DNA from: Symbiodinium natans
Taxonomy: Eukaryota > Sar > Dinophyceae > Suessiales > Symbiodiniaceae
NCBI GenBank assembly: GCA_905221605.1
Contig: CAJNDS010000002.1
Span: 1,355,438-1,419,437 of the forward strand
Direction: 5' to 3'
DNA length: 64,000 nt
Both the position numbers and the translations under genes were made by a program. This document shows positions 1-9,700 of the stretch, piece by piece. Below the pieces are notes generated by a model, which saw only the letters and a list, made by a program, of their open reading frames with translations, was not told where the DNA came from and made no database searches. The number at the start of each line of letters is the position of its first letter. Position 1 is the first letter of the stretch.

Positions 1-1477
1 GCAAGTCGCTATAAGACAATCCGGCTGTAAGCTTTGTCATTACTGCGATGACAGATGGCTCGTCTTTCTTCTCCAGGGCATCAGCTGAATGGGACTTCCC
101 ATTCGGGATGACGGTGTCCGGTGCGTCCGGTGTAGCATCCGCTCGCTTCATCAACGCGCGAATCGCAAACTTGCGTGCGGCTTCGGTTGGCCTGGACACA
201 GCCAACTCCTGACCGAAGATCTGTCGGATGGGCCCACCCAAATCATCTAAACTCTCACAGGACCCGGCAAGCAGTACCAGCGGGCTGCGCTCTCCCGTCG
301 AGTTTGATCGAGCCTTCTGCAGGGTCGTCTGGAGGAAATCTTCAATGCGGCGCTGCTGCAGCAAGGTAGCGGCTGGAGACATGGCGGGCCCTGAGCTTGA
401 AAGGGCATGCAACCTGCGCAGGCACAGAATGCAGGGTGATAGACCCGCCGCCTGGTCGAAGGCCTCCAGAAGTTTGGCCTCTAGGGCCCCGAGGCCCTCC
501 GCAGCAAGAGCTGTGCAGCTGATCTCGAGCAGATGCAGCCCAAGACGCTCTGAAACACTGTGCCACAGAACGCGCTTGCCACATCCACGGGGTCCAGAGA
601 CCAGAACCGATGGCAAACTCTCGGCGGTGCCAAGTTCCCACGCCCGCACGCCTGGAACCAGCATCCCCAGTAATCGTTCAGTGGGTCCTTGCAATGACGG
701 CAAGGGCTTGGGCGGAGCCTGACAAAATAGGTGGCAGCTGCAATACGGCAGGCCACGAGCCTGGCTTCGCCCTTTCAGCGAGATCTCAGTGGACTTGTTA
801 TCTACTTGGAAAGTGGAACTCTGAGCTCCCTGGCCGCCCTGGCCTTCGATCACCTCCACCTTAAAGCTCAGAAGGCGACAAAACGCCGTGCCATGCAGCG
901 GGTCTATCACGAAGCTCCGTGGTCGACCAGCACAAGCTGCCATCTCATAGACGCTGTCGTCTTCATCGCTGCGAGGTGCACGCTGCGGCTTGGGCCTCTT
1001 GGTAGGATCGGCCGGAACTTCCACCTCGCAGAGGGCCGTCGGCAGGCCATGAAGGGGGACACTGAAGACCTCGCCTCGCCTCAGCACACGCGGCACATGA
1101 AAGAACGTTCGTAGCGCCGCTTCGCTGCGAAATCGCATCATGGCAGTCTCCTGGCCCAGGAAGGGCACGGAGGAAAGGACCAGCCGGGAACACCCCAAAG
1201 GCTCCAAGCCTTCTCGAAATGCGACGGAAACTTCTGTACGACCTGGTGTGGCACCTAACAGCTCAAGGATTTGGACTGGCAAGTGAATCAAAGGCAAATC
1301 TCTGCGTTTCCGCCACGGCGGGGGTGGACAAAGCACAACCTCCGACGAATCCACCAGGCGAAGCCAACAGGGATCGTTGGAAGCAAACGAGTTCGTCCGC
1401 GGCGGCACCACCAACACCCAGTTGCCAAGTCGTGCACCAAGTTCAGACAAGAGCTCCTGAATGGGAACCAGCAGCAA
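1..1477 (-). CDS. PEX6: PEX6-like peroxisomal AAA ATPase, long internal exon, 3' end off the window
   Basis: One frame stays open from 1477 down to base 1 (about 492 codons), so the exon continues past the left edge. PEX6 is the AAA ATPase that works with PEX1 to pull the import receptor PEX5 out of the peroxisome membrane. Seen: residues near 100-125 read FFHVPRVLRRGEVFSVP, like the pre-AAA region of PEX6. Near residue 295 is a P-loop, SGPRGCGKR, followed by LGLHLLEISCTALAAEGLGA and a weak Walker B (ILCLRRLHAL) lacking the usual DE, as is typical of the degenerate D1 ring of PEX6. The frame ends with LTAGLSYSDL, matching the sensor-2 helix area; D2 would lie outside the window. The exon start is set by an in-frame TAG that is itself part of an acceptor (TTCTGTAG^TTGCTG). 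Alternatives are PEX1 or another Cdc48-type ATPase, but the D1 details favour PEX6. Confidence 0.8.
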   Translation of the reverse strand, partial: MLLVPIQELLSELGARLGNWVLVVPPRTNSFASNDPCWLRLVDSSEVVLCPPPPWRKRRDLPLIHLPVQILELLGATPGRTEVSVAFREGLEPLGCSRLVLSSVPFLGQETAMMRFRSEAALRTFFHVPRVLRRGEVFSVPLHGLPTALCEVEVPADPTKRPKPQRAPRSDEDDSVYEMAACAGRPRSFVIDPLHGTAFCRLLSFKVEVIEGQGGQGAQSSTFQVDNKSTEISLKGRSQARGLPYCSCHLFCQAPPKPLPSLQGPTERLLGMLVPGVRAWELGTAESLPSVLVSGPRGCGKRVLWHSVSERLGLHLLEISCTALAAEGLGALEAKLLEAFDQAAGLSPCILCLRRLHALSSSGPAMSPAATLLQQRRIEDFLQTTLQKARSNSTGERSPLVLLAGSCESLDDLGGPIRQIFGQELAVSRPTEAARKFAIRALMKRADATPDAPDTVIPNGKSHSADALEKKDEPSVIAVMTKLTAGLSYSDL

Positions 1478-3074
1478 CTACAGAAGCAACCTTAACAAAT
1501 GGCCGAGTCAACCAGCCCCAAGCACTCATGGATTGCGTCTTTCGGTGGAGCAAGAGTCCTCTGAGGCGCAGGCCTGGCACAGATTTGAAACATCAAAACT
1601 TGCGGGCTTACAAGGTTCAGGACGACGCCAATAATTGGCCAGCGACGCATGCCCAACCCACGATCTTTGTCCATCACACCACCCACTGGCCCACGAGCAA
1701 CCGGAAGCAAAACAAAACACAACCAAACAAAAACAATGCAACGCACGAAGTTCAGCAGTGCAAACCTGCCCCGAGAAGTTGAAGATCAAACCACCCCGCC
1801 GTGACAACGCTGGTGCTCGAAGAACAAAAACGTTCGGTCGCTCTATGCAAAAGCAAGCACACCCTGCCTCATGAAAAGTGTCGCGCTCATTGTTGTCTTG
1901 ACGTCCGGCCGCCGAAGCGCTGCTCAACGGATGAAGCAGCCGTCCCACCACAGCCGCTGCATACCTGTAGGCGCCCGCATATTGGTGTGAAGATGTGGAA
2001 CAAATATGGCAAACACGACCGTGTGCTGCAGGCAAGTAGCTTATGTTCGTGAAAAGATGTCCCTTCAAGCATCAGGGCGGCCGACGAAAACCATTTCACC
2101 GGACATGTGGCACAAAGATCTAATTGTCACGTCGTGTCAGAATGGGTATGTCTTTGTGGTAGCCGTTCATGTGCATGACGTATCGAGTTACAGCTGCTGA
2201 AAAGTCTGAAGCCAGCACATCAAATTCAGCAACGCATGCGCCGCACCATCATGTGGGTCTAGCTCTTTCGGCGCCCGAAGGGTGCAAGACGGCTTATGCT
2301 GAAAGTCAGGACCCTGCGAGAATATGCCGATGAGGCCAGCCGATCCTGCAGCGCCCAACACCTCAATTTACATCCAAAAATTAAGACTCTCAAACTCTCT
2401 CTTGCTCACAAGTGCTGGTCCCACAGTGCGGCGATTGCTGGGCCAGACACTTCTTTGGACTGGTAATGCCTCCAAGCGGAACCTGGGATATTGCCATCAC
2501 TTTGCGTCCATTTCCGAATGCTTGGCTCATCGTGGCTCTGTGTAAGTAGCAAACCACCAGCCGGAGCAATTGGTTTCGGTGCAGTGGTCCTTGGAGATTT
2601 CAGGACCAAAAAAACTGCACAAACCCCTAGCATCCTGCAATTCAAAACACACTTGCAACAACCGCACAGTGGCACTGACTTTCATGAAGATTGCTTGGGA
2701 TCGCTGAGGCTGCCACTTGCTCATGGTGTCCTTGCTGATGCCGCCGGCCGCAAGGGGTCGGACAGCCAAGCGTCCCGTCAACTACACATATCACATACCA
2801 TTTCCGTTCCGCTCCCTCGTCTGGCCAAAAACACGAGCGGGCAAATAGTTACATGCGGGCGCTCATATGATGTCAAACATGGCACATGTAGATGCAAAGC
2901 TGCACCCCACACGCAGCACCATCTTCGGACAACGTTTATAGCTGATGCGTGGCTCTGACGGCAGGTTCGTCCTCACCAACCAATGACAAAACCACATATG
3001 CTAAAACGACTCTAAAAAATAAGTCTACGCGTCGCACACTCGGAATTTTGCGACCGCGTGTTCCTGCCCTCTTT
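1478..3074. other. Region upstream of the PEX6-like exon; no firm exon
   Basis: The remaining 5' part of the PEX6-like gene should lie here on the minus strand. One possible exon is 1513-1590, reading PQRTLAPPKDAIHECLGL in phase with the long exon across a 35-nt GT-AG gap (1478-1512). That gap is very short for an intron, so the join is tentative. Other minus-strand frames (for example 1526-2068) show no domain I recognise. Nothing else is supported. Confidence 0.3.
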
Positions 3075-5430
3075 GCCTCCCCCCAGCGCATCCCTTCCCG
3101 CCTTTTTGCGTTCGTAGGCCGGGCTCCATACCGGCGCCTGGCTTCGTGCTGAGAAAACGCATTCGCCTGCCACTGCCGCTGCCCGCGCGCTGTTGCGTCG
3201 GGACGGTGGGGAGTCCATCCCGGGGTGTGGCACCTTGTTGATGAGCAGGAGGACCACACCTTGGCACGCCCTCGAGAGGGCTTTTGGTCAATTTTGAGCG
3301 AAAGGAAAGTGCTGCATCCGGCGGCGCTGGACCTGAACAGGCCCCAAACCCCGGAAAAACCTTGCGGCCCCCAACCACCACCGCAGGACTCGCCAACTAG
3401 CGGGATAAATTACAAACAGCCATGTTGTCGGTTGCAGGTTGTTGCGCCACACTGCAGCGTTGGGAACGCAAGCTGCGGCTGCTGGGCTTTCACCAGGTCG
3501 AAAAGCCTGGTTTGCTTCCGCCCGGTCCCGCTTAGCGCTTGCGAGGTTGGCGCGCCCGCCGGGTGGGTACCCATTTTGGGAGTTCATGGCGCAGCTGCGT
3601 GTGTCCTGAGCAGATCCAGGGAACGGCGCGCTTCGTGTTTGGATGTGGTGACAAGAAGGACATCAGGATCATCAGCAAACCGAAAGTCCAGAAGTCGTGG
3701 CAAGCCATCTGCCAAATCAAAACCTGCCAACCCAACCAAGTCCTGCCCAAGGTGGGCATGCAACGACACAGGAGGTACCTCGGGGGATAGGACGCAAGGT
3801 TCTCGTGGCGGCAAACCCCCACGACGATCTCACAATTGGGCAAACGGCGCCGTCCGCATGCCGAATGGCCGAGTGCGAGCACTTGTCGTCGGTGATGAGT
3901 TTTGTTTTTTTTACAGCTCCATAGGCTGATGAGTTTCAGTATGCATGCGAGAGAGCGCGCGCATTTTGTGGAAGACTATGGCGGGGCCCTCCAAGCACAT
4001 ATATGCCTTTACAATTGGGCCTCGGAACCCATGCCGGCACTGAAGCGTTGTTCAAGCTTCTCCAAATCGACGCCGAGGCGTTTGGCGACGTCAGGCCATC
4101 AACGTTGGCCGTGCCTGCAATGGGGAGGGAAAGGAGGCTGGCGGCGAATGCCCGGGCTGCGGCGAAGGAGAGGAGCGCAAACGAGCGGGCTACCGGTGCT
4201 GGCGTGGAGTACCACGAGTTCCTCGCTCCACCGTCCGCGGGCGCAAGGACCACGAGCCGGCAGCGTGGGGCCTCCCCCCAGCGCATTCCTTCCCGCCCTT
4301 TTGCGTTCGTAGGCCGGGCTCCAGCTTCGTGCTGAGAAAACGCATTCGCCCGCCACTGACGCTGCCCGCGCGCTGTTGCGTCGGGACGGTGGGGAGTCCA
4401 TCCCGGGGGGTGGCACCTTGTTGATGAGCAGGAGGACCACGCCTTGGCACGCCCTCGAGAGGGCTTGTTTGGTTAATTTTGGGCGAAAAGAAAGTCCTGC
4501 ATCCGGCGGCGCTGGACCTGAACAGGCCCCAAACCCCGGAAAAACCTTGCGGCCCCCAACCACCACCGCAGGACTCGCCAACTAGCGGGATAAATTACAA
4601 ACAGCCATGTTGTCGGTTGCAGGTTGTTGCGCCACACTGCAGCGTTGGGAACGCAAACTGCGGCTGCTGGGCTTTCACCAGGTCGAAAAGCCTGGTTTGC
4701 TTCCGCCCGGTCCCGCTTAGCGCTTGCGAGGTTGGCGCGCCCGCCGGGTGGGTACCCATTTTGGGAGTTCATGGCGCAGCTGCGTGTGTCCTGAGCAGAT
4801 CCAGGGAACGGCGCGCTTCGTGTTTGGATGTGGTGACAAGAAGGACATTAGGATCATCAGCAAACCGAAAGTCCAGAAGTCGTGGCAAGCCATCTCCCAA
4901 ATCAAAACCTGCCAACCCAACCAAGTCCTGCCCAAGGTGGGCATGCAACGACACAGGAGGTACTTCGGGGGATAGGACGCAAGGTTCTTGTGGCGGCACC
5001 CCCCCACGATGATCTCACAATTGGGCAAACGGCGCCGTCCGCATGCCGAATGGCCGAGTGCGAGCACTTGTCGATTTTGCTGTTTTTTCCAGCTCCTTTT
5101 GGGATGAGTTTCAGTATGCGGAAGACTATGGCGGGGCCCTCCAAGCAGATATGTGCCTTTACAATTGGGCCTCGGAACCCATGCCGGCACTGAAGCGTTG
5201 TTCAAGCTTCTCCAAATCGACGCCGAGGCGTTTGGCGACGTCAGGCCATCAACGTTGGCTGTGCCTGCAATGGGGAGGGAAAGGAGGCTGGCGGCGAATG
5301 CCCGGGCTGCGGCGAAGGAGAGGAGAGCGCAAACGAGCGGGCTACCGGTGCTGGCGCGGAGCACCACGAGTGCCTCGCTCCACCGTCCGCGGGTGCAAGG
5401 ACGACGAGCCGGCAGCGTGGGGCGAGGAGC
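3075..5430. repeat. Tandem duplication, about 1.19-kb unit, carrying a LINE 3' end
   Basis: The sequence at about 3075-4270 is repeated at about 4271-5430 (offset 1195 at the start, 1185 after small deletions), with few substitutions. The higher-coordinate part of each copy, read on the minus strand, carries the C-terminus of a LINE reverse-transcriptase protein (AAARAFAASLLSLPIAGTAN, then VDG). The lower part would be its 3' flank. The duplication is therefore of a LINE tail plus flanking DNA. Copy 2 is continuous with the LINE endonuclease remnant at 5.3-6.0 kb. No independent gene is supported inside the unit. Confidence 0.85.
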
Positions 5431-6023
5431 TCTGGGTAGGTCCGCTCCTTTGCTCCGCGGGCGGTGCGGAGGGTTCCCCTTTTGTGTGTCGCTGATGGCG
5501 GCGTGGCTGGCCCGCCGAATCCGGAGACGAGACGAAAGTAGTGTTGACTGCAAGCTGGACACCGCCCCACGCAGGCAGATGTGCGACGGTCGACAAGGCG
5601 TGCGACTTGGACAATGAAGTCGCGCAGCACAATGGTGGCGACGGTTGCATCAGCCTCGCGACAGACGCGAGCGGCAGCCCGTTCAAAAGGTGCGCCCCGT
5701 GCACGCAAGTGGCCTGATCGGGGGGCAGCGCGGTGGGTCCTGTAAACGTCGAGCCGTCGCCGGCAGTGACATGTGGCGGAGTCGGGGGGGAGGGGGAGGT
5801 GCAAGCGCCGAAACAACATGACTCCGAAGGCTGCGGAGCTCAGGGGGCCGTGGGCGACGCCGCAAAAACGCATGACCAGCTTGGGACGGAAGCAGGGTCG
5901 CAACCTCCTGCGTATCACGCACGCAAGGGCAACCTGGAGGCCCTGGAGCTCGTCTTCGGTAGGCTGCCGGCGCGCGCCAGCAACAGCCAACAGCCCAGGA
6001 GCGTCGACCAACCAGAGCAGCAT
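5100..6023 (-). pseudogene. LINE (non-LTR retrotransposon) C-terminal endonuclease remnant A
   Basis: On the minus strand, from 6023 downwards, a decayed coding region follows the C-terminal order of dinoflagellate LINE proteins. It has an arginine/leucine-rich strand (MLFRRLHLPLPPDSATCHC), a zinc-like C-x-C, FERAAARVCREADATV, then in the next frame LPAWGGVQLAVNTTFVSS, then KERTYPEL, CRLVVLA and finally AAARAFAASLLSLPIAG. Reading it needs at least two frameshifts, so it is not functional. The block normally written AVDTT in this family reads AVNTT here. If that Asp is a catalytic residue of the restriction-like endonuclease, as I infer, the active site is lost too. The 3' end runs into the tandem duplication. 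Confidence 0.75.
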
Positions 6024-6086
6024 GAGTCCTGAAACAACCGTCTTGTGGTCAGAGTTTTTTCCGCAAATGCGGCAATCTCATGCGTA

Positions 6087-6626
6087 TCACGCACGCGAGG
6101 GCAGCCAATGGACAACCGGCAGCGGGCGGTCATGCCAGGCACCCGGAGCGTGTAGGCAAACATGGCGGCGGCTCGTGAAGGGGGCGGTTCTGACCCGCCT
6201 TGCACCTTGCGAGCAGGCGGCCTCAGTGCTCCAGCGCCCACCAATCTCGAGCTCGACGACGGTCAGCCGGCAGCGGCTGGACCCGCACAATTCAGGGTAT
6301 GTGCACCCCTTGGCACGTCGGGCGGTCACAAGCGCAGCGCCAGCTGTTCCACCGGCAACCCGCGAGCCCGGCAGCAGGAGAAACGAGGGCGGCCGTTGGC
6401 AATGACTTCAATGTGCCTGTCATCTTGCCGGAGCACGCTCGAGAGGGCCGCCCCACGCACGAAGAACAAGATGGTCGCCGTAAAGATCATGGGCGCGGAA
6501 CCGGCATCTGACAGAGGTCAGTGGCAACCGCAGGCGAAGTCTGCGGAGCAATATGGCCCGGAACCCGCGAGTGAGGTCAAGGGAAGAGTCTTCCTGGAGG
6601 AGGGCTGGCACGTGAGCATGCAGCAA
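6087..6626 (-). pseudogene. LINE C-terminal endonuclease remnant B
   Basis: A second, shorter copy of the same LINE C-terminus lies just upstream of remnant A on the same strand. At 6626-6430 it reads FRAILLRRLRLRLPL. At 6329-6087 it reads ARRAKGCTYPELCGSSRCRL followed by TVVELEIGGRWSTEA. These are the same blocks as in remnant A (the KE-x-TYPEL and GGRWS-x-EA strands) but from a diverged element. The middle of the domain, which carries the AVDTT block, is missing or unreadable. Two head-to-tail remnants suggest repeated insertion into the same place. Confidence 0.7.
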
Positions 6627-6775
6627 CTCCGCCCAGAGGGCTCAATGGCGCGAGTTTCGGGCATCTCGCGCTGACTGCAGGGCCAACGGGAGCGGCTGGT
6701 CAGAGGCGAGGGTCACGCCTGTCGAGGCCGTCGCCGACCACTGTGGCATCGGGTCCAATTTAGGCAAAAACACGA

Positions 6776-7240
6776 GTGATGGGCATCGCGGAGCTTGGCG
6801 ACGAAGTCTGGCGAGGTGACCTACACTCCGATCAGCGCGGCATCGTGGTTCAGGGCACCGAGGTCTGGCGAGGTGACCTACACTCCGATCAGCGCGGCAT
6901 CGTCGTTCAGGGCACCCCAGTCGGGCATTCAGATTTCATCCCGCCGCCTCGAGGACGAGGAGCAGCCACCCCGCCAGCCGCCAAAGCTTCATGGCTGCTC
7001 CTGCTGCTTTGTGCTTCCCCCAAATGCCAACCAGGCCCTTCGCACGGTGCCGCCGCAGGGCATCCTCGCCTACGCCCGCGCTTATGATCGAGCCGTGTGG
7101 CATACCTTAAAACAATGCCAGCCCACTTCGGCGGCCTGGGACTGCAATCGGCGGAGCGCACGAACCCTGCAGTGTACTGGGCAGGCATGGCAGATGCTTT
7201 GCCGGTGATCCACACCCGGCTGAAGTGCTGACATTGCTCC
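6776..7240 (+). pseudogene. LINE reverse-transcriptase C-terminal remnant, plus strand
   Basis: The plus strand here carries the RT post-thumb region of a dinoflagellate LINE. It reads ELGDEVWRGDLHSDQRGIVV then QGTPVGHSDF (the LGTPLG block), then SWLLLLLCASPKCQ and ILAYARAYDRAVWHTLKQC in a shifted frame. It ends with HFGGLGLQSAERTNPAVYWA then GMADALPVIHTRL. The block order is correct, but it needs two or three frame changes. It points opposite to remnants A, B and C. The remnant contains an in-frame 57-bp duplication. Confidence 0.75.
6803..6916 (+). repeat. 57-bp perfect-phase tandem duplication inside the LINE remnant
   Basis: Two consecutive 57-bp units (6803-6859 and 6860-6916) differ at only a few bases. 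Because 57 is a multiple of three, the duplication adds 19 codons without breaking the frame (VWRGDLHSDQRGIVVQGT appears twice). Confidence 0.95.
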
Positions 7241-7615
7241 TAGCCTGCGCGGGCCACATTGGCAATTTCATGCGCCGCGCACTCGCAACAAACATTTCCG
7301 CGACGCTACGCCGCCGGATGCCCGGGCACTTGTGCGGTCCCAGCGGGGCGTCATGCAGGGTCCTCGCTCACCGCCATGCCAGCCGAGCCGTGCCATTCCC
7401 CGTCCTTTTCTTTCTTTCTGCCGGATTGCTTCGCGACAAACATATCTGTGGTGGCGTCGTTGCGTAACATGGCACCCGATTGATGTTTATGAAGAAGACC
7501 AATGGATCGAGAAGATGATGAGCCCTTTGAAGTGTTTGACATGTCATATGATGATGCCTTGCCAAGGCAGTGCGAACACTACATGTCCGTGCCCCTAATT
7601 ACGGCCAACAGGCTG
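7241..7615. other. Decayed sequence between LINE remnants
   Basis: No family or splice-bounded exon could be recognised. Short open frames on both strands look like chance. The stretch lies between oppositely oriented LINE pieces and is probably further decayed element or flank. Confidence 0.4.
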
Positions 7616-7885
7616 CTACGGCCATTGTGGCAGCCGACTCTCCCCGGCGCATCCGGCAAGGTTAGGCACCCCGCTTGCGGCTGGGCCGGCTACGCGTGAC
7701 CCGGGGCCGTGCCCGCAACAGTCTGTGGGACTGCAGGCGAAATGAGGCCTTGCCATCGCCTGGACCAGCTTCCCGCGGCCGCAGCGCAAACAGAAAGCGG
7801 CGCGTTGCGTGCGCAGGCAAACGAGTTCGCGAAAAAAGCGAGACGCCTGCGCGTTCCATCGCCCGCCCACCTCCGCCCCCATCAC
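7616..7885 (-). pseudogene. LINE C-terminal endonuclease remnant C (end of the SL-bearing copy)
   Basis: The minus-strand frame reads MGAEVGGRWNAQASRFFREL then VCLRTQRAAF, the strand-and-helix block near the end of the LINE endonuclease (compare GGRWSTEA in remnant B). It lies in the right order downstream of the RT remnant at 8430-9325 on the same strand. The central endonuclease part is missing and replaced by an unrelated stretch with a plus-strand LINE piece. I infer it is the tail of one interrupted insertion. Confidence 0.6.
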
Positions 7886-8030
7886 GACCCGCCACGTGTG
7901 AGTTCGGGGTCAACCGTCTTCTTGCGGCGCTCCGCAACACGCAGCGCCGCGCCGTCGTTTGCATCCGCGCATGGTTGTGGGCCCCGGCGTTGTTCGCGCT
8001 TGGGCAACACGATGCGCTCGCCCGCAGCCG

Positions 8031-8160
8031 CCGCCGGGCATTGCCGAGCTCGGCGACGATGTCTGGCGGGCCGATAAGCGAACTGCCGAAAGAGGCGTGG
8101 TCGTTGTAGGCTCACCCATTGGCCATCCAAATTTCATCCGCGCAATTCGCATGGGCAAAC
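8031..8160 (+). pseudogene. Short LINE RT fragment, plus strand, nested in remnant C
   Basis: The plus strand reads GIAELGDDVWRADKRTAERG then VVVVGSPIGHPNFIRA, which is homologous to the piece at 6780-6940 (GIAELGDEVWRGD ... GTPVGHSDF). Flanking sequence on both sides does not continue the RT. It sits between two parts of the minus-strand remnant C and is best seen as a nested or recombined fragment. Confidence 0.65.
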
Positions 8161-8429
8161 GAACGCATGCGCACGGAACGGCAACCCATATGTGTGCTGG
8201 GGGTAGTGCCAAAGGATGCCAAAGGCTTTGCAAAAACAAACAAAGCTTGCCTGGCGGCCGACAGCTCGCCAGCCTGGTGCAGTGCTGCATGTTCCTGTTT
8301 GAGATGCTGGAGTTCATGAGTTCGTGCACCGTAGCTGCCCTTCGCGTGGGTGCGGGGGAAGTGCACCGAAGCCAGGTGGCTGTGCGGCAGCGGTTGCGCC
8401 CAGGCTTGAGAGGCGAGCACGCCTGATGT

Positions 8430-9325
8430 GGAGCATGCAGCTCGATGGTCTCCGCACGCCTCGAGCGCAGCGGCAGGAGCAACTGCGCCAACCTACCCGG
8501 AGGCTGCGAGTCGGGTATGGCAACATCATCCGACGTGGGCAAAACCGTGAAGACTCGGGCTGCGTGCGGTCCAGCTTGCGAGAGCAACAGCGCACGGGAC
8601 GCAGGGGTCAAGTCAGCAAGGTGCGTTTCGAGCGTGCGCTCGTCGCAGGCATGGGGTGGGAGGCTCTGCCGGCAGGTTTGTCATGTCGGGGGTGCGGGCC
8701 CGGAACATTGGACATGGGTTCATTCCATGACGGCCTTGCGTAGCAGTGTGCGGTTAGGTAGGCCGCTGCCTGTGTCGCAGCCAGGAGCGAAGGCAATCGC
8801 AGCTTTGTCGTCGCGCAAAGCTGCGAGCGGGCGCTCCGCAGCTGAGGCGGCTCGAGCTTGGATGACCGGCAGGGTGTCCATCCAGGAAGCCCAGTAGGCT
8901 GCGTGACGGGCGGGCCCGCCAAACTGCAGCGCGTGCCGTGCTGCTCGTGCTGGTTGCGGGGACATCGGTGCGTCCGCAAAGCCCAGGTGTGCTGAGAGGC
9001 AGTGGCGTACGGCTGCGTCATCCGTGGAAGCATAGATTGCCGTCGTGGCTGGGGGCAGGGACCGCAGGAGGTAGTTGGCCGCGGAGCAGGACAATAGTGC
9101 AGCAACAGCCATGCCGCCTGTATGCGCCTGCAAGTTTTGGACAAACGGGATGCGTTGCAGGAGGCGGTCGTGTTCTTCGTTTTTGAGACCCAGGCGCTGT
9201 TGGACGTAGGCGTCCGAAACATAGTAGCGCGTGCGTCGCTGCCTCGCGGCACCCTCCCGGGAGCTGCGTCGCCGCGGGAACCATTTGGCAGGCTTGATAC
9301 TCGACCCATTGCGCGCGGTGGTAAG
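8430..9325 (-). pseudogene. LINE RT C-terminal remnant C, 5'-truncated retrocopy behind spliced-leader relics
   Basis: From 9325 downwards the minus strand reads YVSDAYVQQRLGLKNEEHDR, LLQRIPFVQNLQ, ANYLLRSLPPATTA (with one substitution), HALQFGG and AAYWASWMDTLPVIQARA: the ordered C-terminal RT blocks of a dinoflagellate LINE. At 8605-8440 it continues with ASRALLLSQAGPHAARVFTV. The ORF is longer and better preserved than the other LINE pieces (about 265 codons open). Its upstream edge abuts four tandem spliced-leader relics, so the copy probably derives from a trans-spliced RNA that was reverse-transcribed and inserted. Confidence 0.75.
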
Positions 9326-9384
9326 CTTGAACCCCGCAACTTGGGCCAAATCTTGAGCGAAAACTTGAGCCAAAATGGCTGCGG
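9326..9384 (-). repeat. Four tandem degenerate spliced-leader (SL) relics
   Basis: Read on the minus strand, 9384-9364 matches 20 of 21 positions of the dinoflagellate spliced leader (CCGCAGCC then ATTTTGGCTCAAG; the known leader has CCGTAGCC). It is followed directly by TTTTCGCTCAAG (9363-9352), ATTTGGCCCAAG (9351-9340) and TTGCGGGGTTCAAG (9339-9326). Each block ends in the leader 3' end CAAG and is 5'-truncated. This nested, shortening pattern is the known mark of mRNAs repeatedly trans-spliced, reverse-transcribed and re-inserted. The oldest relic is nearest the body and the youngest is outermost and least changed. Confidence 0.85.
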
Positions 9385-9518
9385 ATCCAACCGCCCCGCG
9401 CACGGCCTGCACCCACGCGTGCTCGAGTACGAAGCCGCGGCGAGGCGTAGGCCTGTGTGGGGGCAGGCGAGGTGAGCGACTGCCAAAACCGGCTGGTGGT
9501 GCTAATGGACGCAACATG

Positions 9519-9700
9519 AGGGGTGTCGCTTTCCAAATGTTCCCATCGTTTTACAGGGTTTTGGCATCAATCATCCACGCTTGATGTTTGCAGGTGTCGC
9601 TTTGGGAATAAAAACAAGCTGTAGCACACCCAACGGCTCATTGACTTAGGGGTGTCGCTTTTCAAGTGTTCCCATCGCTTTACAGGGTTTTGGGCATTCG
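9519..9700 (+). repeat. Direct repeat of about 45 bp
   Basis: The sequence beginning GAGGGGTGTCGCTTTCCAAA near 9519 recurs near 9650 with a few changes, ending CTTTACAGGGTTTTGG. A shorter piece (GGTGTCGCTTTGGGAATAAA) lies between them at 9594. Function unknown. Confidence 0.8.

Noticed and set aside
1219-1782. 187-codon plus-strand ORF
   Set aside because: Antisense to the PEX6-like exon and its upstream part; Pro/Gln/Thr-rich with no domain.
4717-5562. 281-codon minus-strand ORF
   Set aside because: It mixes a decayed LINE C-terminus with its 3' flank; only the AAARAFAASLL part has family support, so it is listed as a LINE remnant, not a gene.
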